From assembly GCA_028752905.1 (NCBI GenBank), contig JAQNBH010000009.1, positions 30,485,442 to 30,549,441 of the forward strand: a stretch of 64,000 nucleotides of DNA, in the 5' to 3' direction. Position numbers and translations under genes: made by a program. The notes beneath the pieces are model-generated. The model was given only the letters and a program-made list of their open reading frames with translations. It ran no database searches and was not told where the DNA came from. Below are positions 22,791 through 35,736 of this stretch, one piece after another; position 1 is the first letter of the stretch; each line of letters starts with the position of its first letter. The DNA is from Cladorhizidae sp. MBARI D1340-BT2 (taxonomy: Eukaryota; Porifera; Demospongiae; Poecilosclerida; Cladorhizidae).

Positions 22791-23439
22791 AGTAGGAGTT
22801 CCTCGGTTTGTGGTTTAGCCTGGTTTCTGGGAGTTTCTATGTTTATCTCAGCAGCTTTGGAGGACTAGGCTGGTTCCAAGGAAGTGTCATGTGGGATATT
22901 TTTCTACTACAAAAGATTCATTGTGGCTTAATGAATACAAACAATTTCACAGAATGTCTGAAGTTATGTTCTATATGTGCACATTTCTGCCAAATGCTGC
23001 AGTGCGGCTACACATTGGATACCAATTCAACATTTGAACTGGAAATTTTTTGTAGTCGAGTCCCACTGACCAAGCCCTTCTGTAATTTGTGGACAGTACT
23101 GTAAAGCAGGATTGCTTGCTTATTTGTGGCTGGGATATTCTATCCATTTTCTCTGTTTAGTGGTGGAGTGAAAGTTTTGAACTAGCACGAGAGACAACGA
23201 CAGTTAAGACACCCTGGATTAAGCAGAATCCACCATCACTGAATAGAGAGGAAGAATCCAACATATACTACTGGTAACTGTTTCCTGACAGGAAGGATGC
23301 AGTAAACATTCAGTAGATCCCTTGCAGTCACATGATTATCAACATGAGACTGCTGTCAGCTGATAAAAATTATAATTATGTCAAAAACTCCTGGAAAGCT
23401 TCATTATATAATACCCAAATACAAAACTGACGATTTGTT

Positions 23440-23785
23440 CATGTCATTCAATTCGGCTTTTGTGCAGGTGCACTCCCATCAGCAATGTAAGATCATGTTA
23501 GTGACAAAGTATTTGTGGTTATCATAAGGCATAACTGTTTTTAAATACTCCATTTGTGTTTTCATGTCTTCCACACACATGATATGAATGATCTTCTTCT
23601 TATCTTTACTGCACATCTCATGCAGGGCCACACATAACTTCTACTCCTCCTTGTACACAAAGCTAGCCTCACTTACTTGAACCACACTTTCCTTGGTTGT
23701 CTTCAGAGCATTTTCAACTTCTTCTGCATGTCTCTGCATCTCCATCCTCCATTTGAATTGTTCATTATACATTATTAGTCCTATG
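23440..23785 (-). pseudogene. Coiled-coil membrane protein, 3' fragment
   Basis: Homologous to 35,737-36,060. It differs informatively: at the position where copy 2 has TAG, this copy has TTC (Phe), while at 23,641-23,643 this copy has TAG where copy 2 has TGG (Trp). The C-terminal membrane segment is frameshifted. The upstream part of the gene is replaced by the E-unit. Confidence 0.65.
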
Positions 23786-24445
23786 CATCACTTACCATCC
23801 ATATCATAGCTCTTTTTTAATTTATTGTCATCATTTTCTTTTTCTTGATTGTTTTTCCTTCCAATAGCACAACTTTTACAAGTCCTATGTATGCAAATTA
23901 TTTACTTACACTATATATTCTTGCATAATGTATGTACTGTCCAGCCGGGCGAAATTGAAGGGGAAAAAATAAAATAGCTATAATGATCCATCTAAAACTG
24001 CCAACTTCAAGCGCTAGCTAATTTGCTAATTTGCTAGTTATATAGATCAGCTAAAACTGCCTATAGACTTGAAGTGCTAGCTACTTGTCTAGCTATGAGG
24101 ATGGCCCAAACTACTAAACCTTGAGAGCTAGATACTTTGCTAGCCAAAGATGACCTACAATTATTTACTTTACTAATAATAATTATTAGCTAAGCTATAT
24201 AAATATGATCTACAACTGCCTACTTCGAGCGCTATATACAACTATCTAGCTATAAAAATTACCTAGCTAAAAATACCAACTTCGAGCACACTATGTTACA
24301 AACTTTTTTTAATTTTTTAATTTTTTAATTTTTATTTTTTTAATTATTTTTATTTAATATTATTTTTTTATTTTATGATAATAATTTTTTATTCAACAAT
24401 GCAGTATAGAGTACAATGTCCTTTTAAGTAAGTAAGTAAGAACAA

Positions 24446-24477
<32 letters not shown>

Positions 24478-25215
24478 CTAAAGAGTTCCATAACCTCAGC
24501 CCCAACTGAAGGGTTGGGGCTAAGCCAGAGCATAGCATTTCCTCGGCAGAGGCTGACCGACAACCGTTGGAAAATATGCCGAATTGCATCCGATGAAGAA
24601 CTCCCTAATCGCTGTGCTTGGTGATGACCGATGTCCGAGATGGTTCGGGCAGCCTCCTCACTCCAACCCCCAAGCGATTCCACAACTAGGGGAACAAAAT
24701 CGACACCCACCGACTGGCAAACAGCCAAGTGAGCTGCTCTCTTCCGAGCCATACCGATTGACAAAGCATAGCCTTGGGTGGAAGCAGCCCCATCCACGGT
24801 GAGACGTTGGAGGGTTGAGATGACGTGGACATCTAGGGCAGCGGCACGACCTCTCTTCCAGTTCGGAAGGAAAATATCTGCTGGACGACTCTGAGAGCCT
24901 GGAATTAGAGCAGGAATTTCTTTTCTAGGGGCGAGGACGGCAGACTGAGACAGCGAGAAGATAGAGTCTCTAATGGCGTCATGACGGTGAATACGATCAC
25001 CATCACCCCCACACCCAACCTGATGATCAACTGGCTAGCACATGTACATAATAATACTTACTTGGTGTCTTGCTTCACTTCTCTTGCCATCTCAAAAGGT
25101 TCTTCTAGCCTCGTGTTAGGTCGAAGGTTAGGAGCTAGTCTGAATAATCACTTATACGCTCACCTCCACAAGCATCAAACAAACAAAGCAAACACAATTA
25201 AAACATCAGGTAATT
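23786..25215 (-). repeat. E-unit, copy 1 (inverted, interrupted)
   Basis: Reverse complement of 48,134-49,130 and 60,440-60,563. It contains an array of about 55-65-bp units built on GCTAGCAAATTAGCTAGCGC (24,000-24,290). It is interrupted at 24,304-25,027 by a non-LTR fragment and joins inverted A-unit near 25,216. It shows that the E-unit can exist without the 11-kb palindrome block found in copy 2. Confidence 0.75.
24304..25027 (-). pseudogene. Non-LTR element 3' end with REL-type endonuclease
   Basis: An open minus-strand frame runs from 25,026 to about 24,400. HRHDAIRDSIF, then RPADIFLPNWKRGRAAALDV resembles the PD-(D/E)XK core (Asp in PAD, Asp in ALDV) of restriction-like endonucleases, then VDFVPLVVESLGGWS and RLSVSLCRGNA. 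It shares architecture with 5,819-6,400 but little identity, so it is a different family of the same clade. The 3' tail is (ATTT)n at 24,440-24,475 followed by an A-rich stretch. Only the 3' end is present: 5' truncation is usual for target-primed insertions. The intact-site sequence is visible at 48,285. Confidence 0.75.
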
Positions 25216-28200
25216 TCCAAAATGGGTGATTCTGCTACCGCATAGGGGAAATTACCTGGGTAACTCCCTTCGCGTTCAAAGAGACCACTACTAGATATCT
25301 CTAATTAACCTTATCACGGAATAGATATAACCATTATGTGCTTTATCACCAGACATGCCTGCTTCTTTCCAAGCATGTTTCTTAGTGCATTCATGAACTT
25401 CAGGTATGTTGGGTGAACTTCAGGTGTGCTCTGCTCTGCACAGAGTCCTTTATGACAATGTGCATTTCATACAAAATTAATAATCTTACATCTTACATAA
25501 CCTCACTTTGCTCCTCAAGAGTTATTTCAGCCAACAGCACAATTAAGTCTTGTTCAACTGGTATTACAATTTTGTATTTTTATGTGACATATTCTGCTTT
25601 ACATACGTGGAATTAGATTTCTTAGTGACCTGACCAACACTCACACCAGCATTAGCTATTTACAATTTGCTTTGTGAGTGATGAAAATATCTGATGGACT
25701 AACTTAAGGACATAACTTAAGGACATATTTCAGAATCCCTTACTAGAACATTGATAAATGTTACCAATAATCAACAATACAATATTTCCTCAATTGGTTA
25801 ATCCTCTATGTGATATAATAGTGCTATTATTCATAGGTGTGATTTAGTCCAAGATCTTTGGTGTAATATATCATTGTGCAATGCTCATATAATTAAAGGA
25901 TCTATAACATGCTATCAGAAATGTTCCTATCTAGAAAAGTAGTTGCTAGAAATCGAGAGCCTCTGTCAGACCTGCAGAGTTTCCAACTTGGCTCCTCCCT
26001 TGACTTTCAATAAAATGGTTACTTGCTGCAACTAACTTGATTACCAGTTTTGTGCTAACTGAAAGCAGAACTCCACTATGACTGGTATGCTATATCAGGT
26101 CATATAAATAGAAAGAAGTTTGTGTGCATCATACAATCATTGAAATTGGACCTCAGGTGTACTCAATCCACCTTATCACAGCACTTTCTGTAATGTACTA
26201 GACATTGTGCAATATCACACCGAGTAACATAAATGCTGGTTATTTGAAACTACATGCACCAGTCCAGGGGTGTATCCAGGATTTCACTTCTGGTTAAATT
26301 GAAAAATGAGTATTTGCATGCTATATTGCATGCAGGAAGAGTTTGCATGACAATCCACACTTTCTCATGATCGCTCTTTCAGTTGAATGATATATATACT
26401 GTATATTTACTCCACAGGTATGGCTAACCTCAGTCATGTGCCCTCAAAATCCCTCTAAAACATACCAACTTTCAGTGGCCTACCACGTCATATTCACCAT
26501 TATGTCATTATGTACAGCATTATAGCTAAAGGGTATTTGTACACACATATTTACCGTTAAAACATTATGTATTGTAGATGGTAAATTTTAACATTATTAT
26601 TGCCATCATGTAGTATTGAGGGTGGATATAATCAGACTATCATTGATGATTAAAAAAACATGTTTTGTTGACTAGAGGGTAATGAAACAATAAGTGCAGA
26701 GAAACAGAAGTTTGATGCTATAAAGCAATAATCAGTGAAGTGTAAGGGTTTATAGTACCAATATTTTGCGAGTTTGACTCAAGACAAATTCTTCAACCTC
26801 TCCTTCATGTGTAATACTAATCTTTTGGTGGTGTTGTAGCATTGCAAGTGCATTTAGTTGCTCCTGAGACATCGTACTTCTAAGACAAGTCTTGAGAAAA
26901 CATAACACACTGATAGACCTTTTGCACTCACATTTTGTAGTTCAATTATTTACCATGACTGTGTCTTGGTGATTTCTAATGCAAACAAACCTATAAAATA
27001 AAAAATTAATCAATTTTTTTTGCAGTTTGTTTTAGAGTTTAATAAAAAGGAGAGTTTAACAAAAAGGTCATAATTAGTCTCCTAGTTTACACCCAGACTG
27101 GTGGCATGTAGCAAAAATATTTGTGTTAGCATGTTTTTAAAAACCAAAACAACAACAAACATAACCTAGCACAATTATACATTATTTACAGATGCCCTCC
27201 TCCAGGATGGTCGACATTAATATAATTATGCATCTCTGGAATGGTCTATTAATAGATACACTCCTACGGCATGGCCTGTGTCAGGCAAATGCTTCTACTA
27301 TCTCTAAGGTGTCTAGTATCCTGCGATGCCTAAACAACAAAACTCTGTCTTATCAGCTCTCCTACTGTCTCCCACTCACGAAGAGTATAATTAAAAACTG
27401 TAGTAGGTTTAAATACTTTATCAATTAAATACAATATAAACATAAATAAACAGTACTAAATAATCATACACTAGTCTCAAACCAAATTATGTATGTCTCA
27501 ACACTAAACTAGCTCAGTTTACGCTATACGTTTAAAACTCGCTTCTCTGTCATTCACTCAAAGCTACCCTGTTCTGTTTCTCATAGTTACTCTTTCCCCC
27601 TGCATGGGCACGGACTTGCTCAACCAATCAGTACTCCCGTATTCTACTCTGAAGGCTTCTGTCTTCTCCGGTAAGTCTTTGATATCTTTGTCATACATAT
27701 AGAGTCAATGTCTGACAGCCTGCATTGGTAAATCCACTCCCCCAATATGGCCTGCATTGGTAGGTGCACTCTTCCGGGATGGCCTGCATTGGTAGATGCA
27801 CAATCCAGGATGGCATGCATTGATAGACATGCTCATCTAGGATGGTATGTATTAATAGATTCACTCCTCTCAACTGGTCCAGTATAGCCGTGAACAATCC
27901 CAGGATCATCTAATTTTGACCACATACTCCTAACCATATATTCCTAGCTCCAGGCAGTATTACGTTGGCACAGACTTTAAATATCCACAGCTGTCTGAAT
28001 GGCCCATCATCACAGGAGGCTACTATAATACTTGTGTCCGCAAACATAGTATCTGCACAAGTCCCTAATATATACTCTTACAAAGAATTAATAATTAACA
28101 AGGTAAATACTGTATACATGATGTAAAGTATATTCACATCATCTTCAGTTTACACTTGCTGAATGCCTAATTCAGAACTTCTTTGTATTCCATACATTCC

Positions 28201-28358
28201 AGACAAGTAGCTGTAATGTATTGACATTTCGAACTGGTTTAAACTCTTATAACAATTCTTACACATACACACTTCCGTGACCAAAGACTGGTGCTTTCTT
28301 AATTGACACCACTTTTAACCTATTTTCATTTTGTTTTTAGTTTGTGTGTTGTAGGAAT
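25216..28358 (-). repeat. A-unit, copy B (inverted)
   Basis: Reverse complement of 43,251-47,930 and of the two A-unit parts in copy A. It is uninterrupted at the place where copy A carries the non-LTR plus piggyBac insertion, and at the place where copy C carries a 1.5-kb insertion. No gene beyond the short conserved frame near 25,330-25,430. Confidence 0.8.
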
Positions 28359-31300
28359 TTAGGGCTCAATAAATTATGCTCGAAATTCTCCCTATAATGC
28401 TATTCTCGAATTCTCATGCAACTGCCTATAATGCTTTTGAATTTGATATATACATAATATAATGCCTGAAATTCATAATGCCTGAAATTCAGCCCAAAAT
28501 TCTTTTTTCAGCTGAAAATTCTTTGATTGGTACACACAATAAATTGGTATATATATACAATAAAAGTTTATGAATCACTTTCTGTAATTATAATTATTGG
28601 AGCATAACAGATGCTTCAATAGTCTCTTCCAATGCAGTGGTTTGTCGTTGGAAAAAACTATTAGACAAAATGGAGAAAACCCACTCTGCTGCTGCAGAGA
28701 ATGGCTGCACTAGCAACGATAATTTTCAAGCAGCAGACCAGTGAGTGAGTTTATTTGTGTACTTCTTCCACCACACCAACATATCCACCTCAGGAGAAAC
28801 ACCATCCACTTTTGCCAGGTAACTACGAAGCTCTCTTTTTAAATCTTCAATTCGATTACTGAGGAAAGGAAAGGCTTTCAAGTGGTCAACATCAGTTGAG
28901 CATGGTTAAAGTTCAGAGATCTTGACTGGATCGAAAAATCTAGCATATTTGAAAGCTGTAACAATTGGTTTAAGATCACCTTCAAATTTCTGCTTGAAAT
29001 AAGTGATAGCAAGCTAGATACATTCAGTTGCATAACTAATTAGCTGCTGCTTATTAGTTCAAGATAACTTGGTGGCAACAGCATTAGTATTAGGGAAATG
29101 TTGAGTACAAATAGTAGCGTGAAGTGCAACTATTTCTTCATATGCATTAAGAGCAAGTGGCCCATCCCCTTCCAGTCGATATGTTGCTTTCAGTCACGAA
29201 TGGCTCACCAAAGTCAATTGTGATTGCAAGTTCCATTTGCAACTTTTGATTCTTAGGAGGATCATTGAGAATATCCAAAAGCTTTTATTTGGTAGGTTGG
29301 AGACCATTATTTTCAAGGAAGGGATGAACTTCCCCAAAACCATCAAGTATGTGCTTCATTACCTCCCATTTTGACCACCATCGAGTGCTTGAATAAATAG
29401 GGACTGGCAGACCTGTAGTTTCTCTCAAGCCAGTTTTGTCTTTGGACTTCGTGTAAAAAGTCCAACCCAGCCTTTAACAAATTCAGCCAATATGTTTCTC
29501 CATATATTCTCTCCAACATGATCAAGTGTATGTGAGAAGCACCCCAAATCTAGAATACAAGGGTAAACAATTTATAGAGTTTGAATTGGTATATACATTG
29601 TTAGCCGAAGCATGATCACGCATTGCTGCTACTAGCTGATTTGAGACAATACCAAGTTGATTAGATAGGCACATAATCAACTGTCTGGCCACTTCTTCGC
29701 CTTTAAGGCTCTTAGCTAGCAATATTAGCCCGACAACACGTTGCTGTAGTTGCCACTTCTCATCCACCAAATGAACTACTATAACCATTGCTTCACAAAC
29801 ATGGGTTGTTCCATCAAAGATTACAGCTACTTCTTTTCCATTCATGTTATTTTTGATGCTGGCAAACTCTTGTTCTTGAATAAATGGCATAAATTATTAC
29901 TGTGAGAGAGTCTGAAGGCAATTTCTTCAAATACTTCTCTAAAACACTCAATTTTGCAAGAGGGACTCCAGCTTTCAAAAATGATTTCACATCTTTAACT
30001 CGAAAGACTCTGACTTCATCTGAAGGATTTTCTCCAACTGGGTGTTTGTCTGAACCATACTTCTTTAACATGTCAGCTACATTTTGATCTTGCACTTTCT
30101 TCGAAGCGTTTAGCTTTTGACCACTAGTATGCTTATCTGATTTAATAATTATGTTGAAGCAATACACTCTTTTTAACAGACATAAGCTCTCTACAGCACT
30201 AGCAAAATAATTTTTTTGATACCACAGAGAGATATTCATTGGAAAATGCTTTGATCCTTGTTGAAGAGAACAGAGGGCTCAGTAGCCACACCAAACTTAC
30301 CCCGCTTCAAGCCAGTGGGAGGATTAGTGTATAATTTCCTCTTTCCTGACAGGTCTGTTGGTGCAGGACTTCTCAGCTTACTCAAAAGACTGGTACATCA
30401 ATGGTAACACTATTACTGGTGTTCGGTATAACAGGAGCTTAAGGCTCAGGCTGAGTTTCTTCAGTCTCCGAAAAACCATCACTTGCACATTCAGCTATTT
30501 TTCAGTCCTTGGGAGTGAGCTAGATTAGTCACATGTCAGACTAGTCTAGTTAGTCACATATCAGACAAGTCTAGTTAGTCACATGTCAGACTAGTCTAGT
30601 TAGTCACATGAGTTAGTGGTCAAGTCATGCATCTACATAGGCATAACGCTGGGTCCTGCAGCTCAGGCAATTGCATGGCCAATACTTTCCCTAAACCACA
30701 CCCACTTATGTTGACCACTCCCATATCACATGGTCGCACCATTATAATTAGTCTTGTGGTCAGCCTGCTCATAGTTGTCGGCTACTGTGACTGTAACGTT
30801 GAAGAACAAAGTGAAACTACCAAACAAACTACTCATCAGCCAATGATTTTTCACTTTCCTAGTCGTTCTTTTGGTAACAAGGGAGAAAAACGCTGTTTTA
30901 AACTTCAAAGAAGCCAGTGATTATGCTATGCTCAAAGTTAAATGAGAGGAACTTGCTGCCTATTGGACTACAGCTATAACAGATGAGATCTAGCTTTTAT
31001 TACCAAAGGCTACACTAACTGGAAGGATGCTCATGCTGTGTTAAAATAGCTAGTGAAATTTAATTTTTATATCTCTTACCATTTCTATCTTACCATTGTA
31101 GGAGCTCCATTTTTCTAAGTACAGTATCATCAAGATGATGAATGTCAAAATTTCAAGTTCAGTCATTCATATTATTGTATTAAATTGCCTATATAAGTGT
31201 GGGAAAGGTACAGGGTATGGTTATACAAAATTGGGCATGGCCAGGCCCCCTGCACTATAATATATTTGCCCTACCAATGCAAAATGTACTGCTATGCTTA

Positions 31301-31564
31301 TGATCTATTACTTAGCAAGTATAAAAAATATAGCTGTGTGCTAACTATGCTAAGTGATAGATAATATACATACACTATATTTTGTGTGCATAGATATCTG
31401 CTGTATAAAATTCAACTTGTGATCCAGTCTGCTTTTTTTGCATCATGTATTCAAAATCCTGCCTATAATGCTTGGAATCAGTAAAAATTCTGCCTATAAT
31501 GCTGTCAATGCTTCAACACAACTAAAATGCTCAAAAAAATGCTAGCATAATTTATTGAGCCCCA
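28359..31564 (-). mobile_element. hAT DNA transposon, both ends present (copy B)
   Basis: Left end TTAGGGCTCAATAAATTATG and right end, read inward, TGGGGCTCAATAAATTATGC; about 19 bases pair as terminal inverted repeats. Subterminal CCTATAATGC motifs recur on both sides. The 8-bp sites next to the ends differ: TTCACCAG (CTGGTGAA inverted, X-type) on the right and GTAGGAAT (ATTCCTAC inverted, A-unit type) on the left. A single insertion would give matching flanks, so this copy is a recombinant of two hAT insertions. Confidence 0.85.
28594..30498 (-). pseudogene. hAT transposase, near full length, disabled
   Basis: Start position 30,498 reads ATA where copy A has ATG. Order on the minus strand: acidic N-terminus; BED-like finger region (FC-x-CCREL, QHNY) with stops; DEVRVFRVKDVKSFLKAGVPL; core IFDGTTHVCEAMVIVV with a likely catalytic Asp; LVAAMRDHASAN; STRWWSKWEVM; and the C-terminal hAT dimerisation block with VWWKKYTN and FSAAAEWVFSIL, ending at TAA 28,594-28,596. 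About 635 codon positions, broken by frameshifts near 29,880 and 29,530 and several stops. The C-terminal WW and ...AAE-VFS pattern is diagnostic of hAT. Confidence 0.82.
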
Positions 31565-33544
31565 TTCACCAGTGCAACTGCGATATGGCTGAAGACAATA
31601 TCAACTGAATCTAGGACTTTATGCGTGGAACCGATAATTTTTTAATAATTATTGACAAACCGTTTTTCTGCTATATTATAGGATTCAACTAAAACAATCT
31701 TGTAATAGATCTACTGTATATTTATAGAAGAACCAATGCATGTTGACCAAAATGCATAAACTAACCACCATTCCTGAACAACTTAATTATTTTATGTACA
31801 CTAATAATTATTTTTACTCGTATATCATATTATTAACATATTTTTGGTTTATTACACGTATAAATGATCAATACACTAAAAACATTAATACCGTAAACCA
31901 TCCAGCTCAGAGCTTTTATCCAGATCTTGCACAGCACATGACAGAAGTTGACCTCATCTAAGTAATTCAAATACTTTATGTGAATGTAGGGCATGACACA
32001 GCAATAGAAAGACGTTTGGGCAAATATAAATACAAGTGATTGCAAGGTACAACAAACTCAGTGATGTTGTTACAAGATAACAGGACAGAATGAGAAGAGA
32101 AGATTACAAACTAAGTGGGTGAAGATGCATTGAGTAGTTAGTAGTCCTCTAGGTATGGTATTTTCTATCGAGCACAATGGATACTTCACAATAAGGAACT
32201 CCATGACACTCTCATGCTTGGCATTTTTATAATTAACACAGCACAGCAGCCATTAGCACAACAATGGGAGAGATTTCCAAGATTCAAATTGAAATAATTA
32301 TGCCAAGCAGTTATAATACTACAAGGCCAAAAACTGGTGGAATTGATCAAAGCCATACTGAGATAAATCTGAGTCTATAGATGTACTCTTGCTCTGAGAT
32401 GCAGAAACTTGCAACTATTCAAAATATAGAACCCACCAAATGTACAAGTACTATTATCCACTATCTCCTGGTCTTTCTACACAAATTAGTTGTGGTTCTA
32501 TATGGATATCATGGAGTTCGTGGTGAACAACAAGATAGTAGAGGAGCTAAATCAGCATGTGCTCATCGCATTAATTCTCTTTCAAGTCATCGCAGCCAGT
32601 GATGATCACTCGAGTTCCAGAGCCATGAGCATGCTCTCATTTAGGACATTGGTAAGGAGACATGAACTAGGCTGTGCTCAATACTAACCACTATCATATA
32701 CCTGGTTTCAATGCTGCTAGTGATTTCAACACAAGCAGTTGAGTAAATGAGATATAACTCCAGATTGAACATCTGCCAGCTGCATTTCACTTGATAGAAG
32801 GATTTTAACATAATGATGCTGCTCTGTACATCCTGAGATTCATTAAAAACATTGTATCCTCCTTCCTTCAATATAATTCATTCTCAATTTGACGTTTGCA
32901 AGGCTTGAATACATGACAGGCAATGGTGTAAAAATAACAAGTCTTTGGTAAAATACTTCTGCCTCTAGGTGCTTAACTTTAAGCTGACTTTTTCATTGGC
33001 ATTCTTCTGGTTAGGTTGGCTCTGCTGCTCTAGGAATTCGAGAAGGGAGAAGCCTTGTCATCTCCAGTGCTGAAAATATTTGTTGGTGCCAGGAGACTGC
33101 ACTGTCAAAGAAGGACATCGAGGAACTGGAAAGCTGACTGGATAATTTTTGTAGCACGTTCTCAGAGAATATACTGAATTACCTTTAGGTATATCTATCT
33201 CCATTAAAGTTCAGAACTTCCTGGTTGGAATTGGCATGTCCCACAATAATAGGTTCAGTCCATCGCACAAAGATTGGGTTGGAAGAATGGTCTACAGCAC
33301 CACTAGAACAATGTCTAATGCACTTTGATATGTCTCTGGTTCAATTTCCCATTCCTTCATGATTAGGAAGATTAGGTCACATGGCAGTGCACATCCTGAC
33401 CAATGGACAAGTCTCCACTTTATCATATTATACCTATCCAACTGGGTGTTGTACGTAATCCAGGGTGCATAAGACTATCAATGTTCTGAACGTTCCTCAT
33501 CAGGAAGGTCAGTACAGTTTAAGGGATCAATGTAAGAACTATAA

Positions 33545-35035
33545 CATGACTTGATGTGATGGCTGCTTCTTCTGAATGGTTAATCCATTTGGCCGTAAAA
33601 AGGTTATTCCATGATGAATTGACAAGCTATCAAGTAATCAAATCCATTAGGAGAAGCATTGTAAGCCAGCACCAGCTCTTTTGTACTCTCATAGAAGAAT
33701 GTCCCAACTTGTTGGCCAGTAGCCTTTCTTTGCAGCTTGGGAAGATTTGAGTCTAGTAATCTACCAGGATAACTTGATCTGCTTATTCAATAAAGTGAAC
33801 CAGTAGAAAAGTTCAGTAGCAATTTTACTTAAACATTTACTTTGCCATAGCTCTGGATGTTCTCCTCAGTAAGCTGCAATCTATCTATACTGGTCAATTA
33901 ATATGCCCTCAGTATTCTACACTAAGAAGAGTTAGCCAGTTGAAGACTTCCTTGAATTCATTCAAGTTTCTCAAAGTAGTTTATTGTAAGTGAAGCCGGT
34001 GAACAAAATATAGTTAGAAACTCCTAGAAATGCCTCAAAAATGCATTGTTCCATTATCTCCGCTGTGAGAATACCCCAAAAGGCAATCTATCGAACTGAA
34101 AAATACCTTTGTGGGTATTTTTGTAATATATATATTGAGTCTTCTTCTAATTCCAGCTGTAGATATCCTTGTGACATATCCAATTTTGAGAAGTACTTCT
34201 CTACTTACAAAACTGAAAACAACCCATCTAGCCTGGGTAAGGGATAGGGATCAATCCAATGTGCTTGTTGATAATATGGCTTCTTGACTGGCACTATGGG
34301 GTACATCCAACTTATGTCACTCGTTATCTTATTGAGCATTTATTCCAATTGAACCTTTAGAGAATAAGAAACTGGTGGCAAATTGTAGACTTTTGGTCAG
34401 AGCTTGGTCAAAATGTAGTTTAACCTCTGATTTTCACAAATACATTCGTGAATACAGGTGCAAGACAATTCATCACTTTCTGTATATAGCTCACACTCAG
34501 CCTCACTACACAGAAAGTGGTGATCAGATCATTAAAGTTAACTTTTAACTTTACCAAAGCTGTCTCAGCCCATAAGGTTTGGCCATCCAGGTCTTACTAC
34601 ATTCATTAACATCACATCACAGTTCACATTACTATTACATCAGATCCTGGCAAGCTTATCTTATTGGTGAAATTAATATGCTGGAATATCTTCTTGGATT
34701 GGTGCTTTTGCTGAGTTGGATGGTTGAGTGGCAAAAATGTAGACCCCAATCGTATTCTATGTGACTTAGAACATTATCGACCATTACGAGCACTTGAATC
34801 GGTGAGCGAGATTTGCTCTGCAAGTTATAATTTTTTTTATGTATCTTATTTTCCACATCTTGTTCAACACAGTGGGTCTGAACTTCTTCTTTGGAGTCAT
34901 TTTAGAGTTGGTTACTTTTTGTCTGGTTCAGTAGACTTGTGCAATATAGCATTTCTTCTTGCAATAGTGCCACTATGATTCCTTCAATTTACAAATACTT
35001 GCTTTATGATCTCTGCCATGTCTGTAGCATGTAAG
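33545..35035 (-). pseudogene. Relic Gypsy (Mag-like), X2 copy
   Basis: Minus-strand CYRHGRDHKASICKLKES near 35,020 followed by CHYCKKKCYIAQV, a decayed pair of gag zinc knuckles. RT remnants lie at 34,330-33,960 and RNase H remnants at 33,770-33,560, parallel to X1. Many stops. Order gag-RT-RH is conventional, in contrast to the Gmr1-like element. Confidence 0.7.
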
Positions 35036-35736
35036 TTTAAAGGGAGGATTATTCCTTCCATGTAGTCCATCAAGTAGGAGTTCCTCGGTTTGTGGTTTAG
35101 CCTGGTTTCTGGGAGTCTCTATGTTTATCTCAGCAGCTTTAGAGGTCTTGGCTGGTTCCAAGGAAGTATCATGTGGGATATTGTTCTACTACAAAAGATT
35201 CATTGTGGCTTAATCAACACAAACAATTTCACAGAATGTCTGAAAGTTATGTTCCATATGTGCACATTGCTGCCAAATGCTGCAGTGTGCGGTTACACAT
35301 TGGATAACAAATTCAACATTTGAACTGGAAAAATTTTGGTGTTGAATCCCACTGACACCAAGCTCTTCTGTAATTTGTGAACAGTACTGTAAAGCAGGAT
35401 TGCTTGCTTATTTGTGGCTGGGATATTCTATCCATTTTCTCTGTTTAGTGGTGGAGTAAAAGTTTTAAACTAGCAGGAGAGACAACGACAGTTAAGACAC
35501 TCTGGATTAAGCAGAATCCACCATCACTGAATAGAGAGGAAGAATCCAACATATACTACTGGTAACTGTAGCCTGACAGGAAGGATGCAGTAAACATTCA
35601 GTAGATCACTTGCAGTCACATGATTATCAACAGGAGACTGCTGTCATCTGATAAAAATTATAATTATGTCAAAAACTCCTGGAAAGCTTCATTATTATTA
35701 TACCCAAATACAAAATTGATGAGTTGTTCATGTCAT

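Larger units (their letters stand above)
18876..23785 (+). repeat. X-unit, copy 1
   Basis: From ACCACCTGGTTAAC onward it matches 62,191-64,000 (start of unit), and from about 19,311 it matches 31,565-36,055. It is mainly a decayed minus-strand Gypsy element plus the 3' end of a coiled-coil protein gene. The unit is broken at about 23,785 by the E-unit. Confidence 0.8.
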
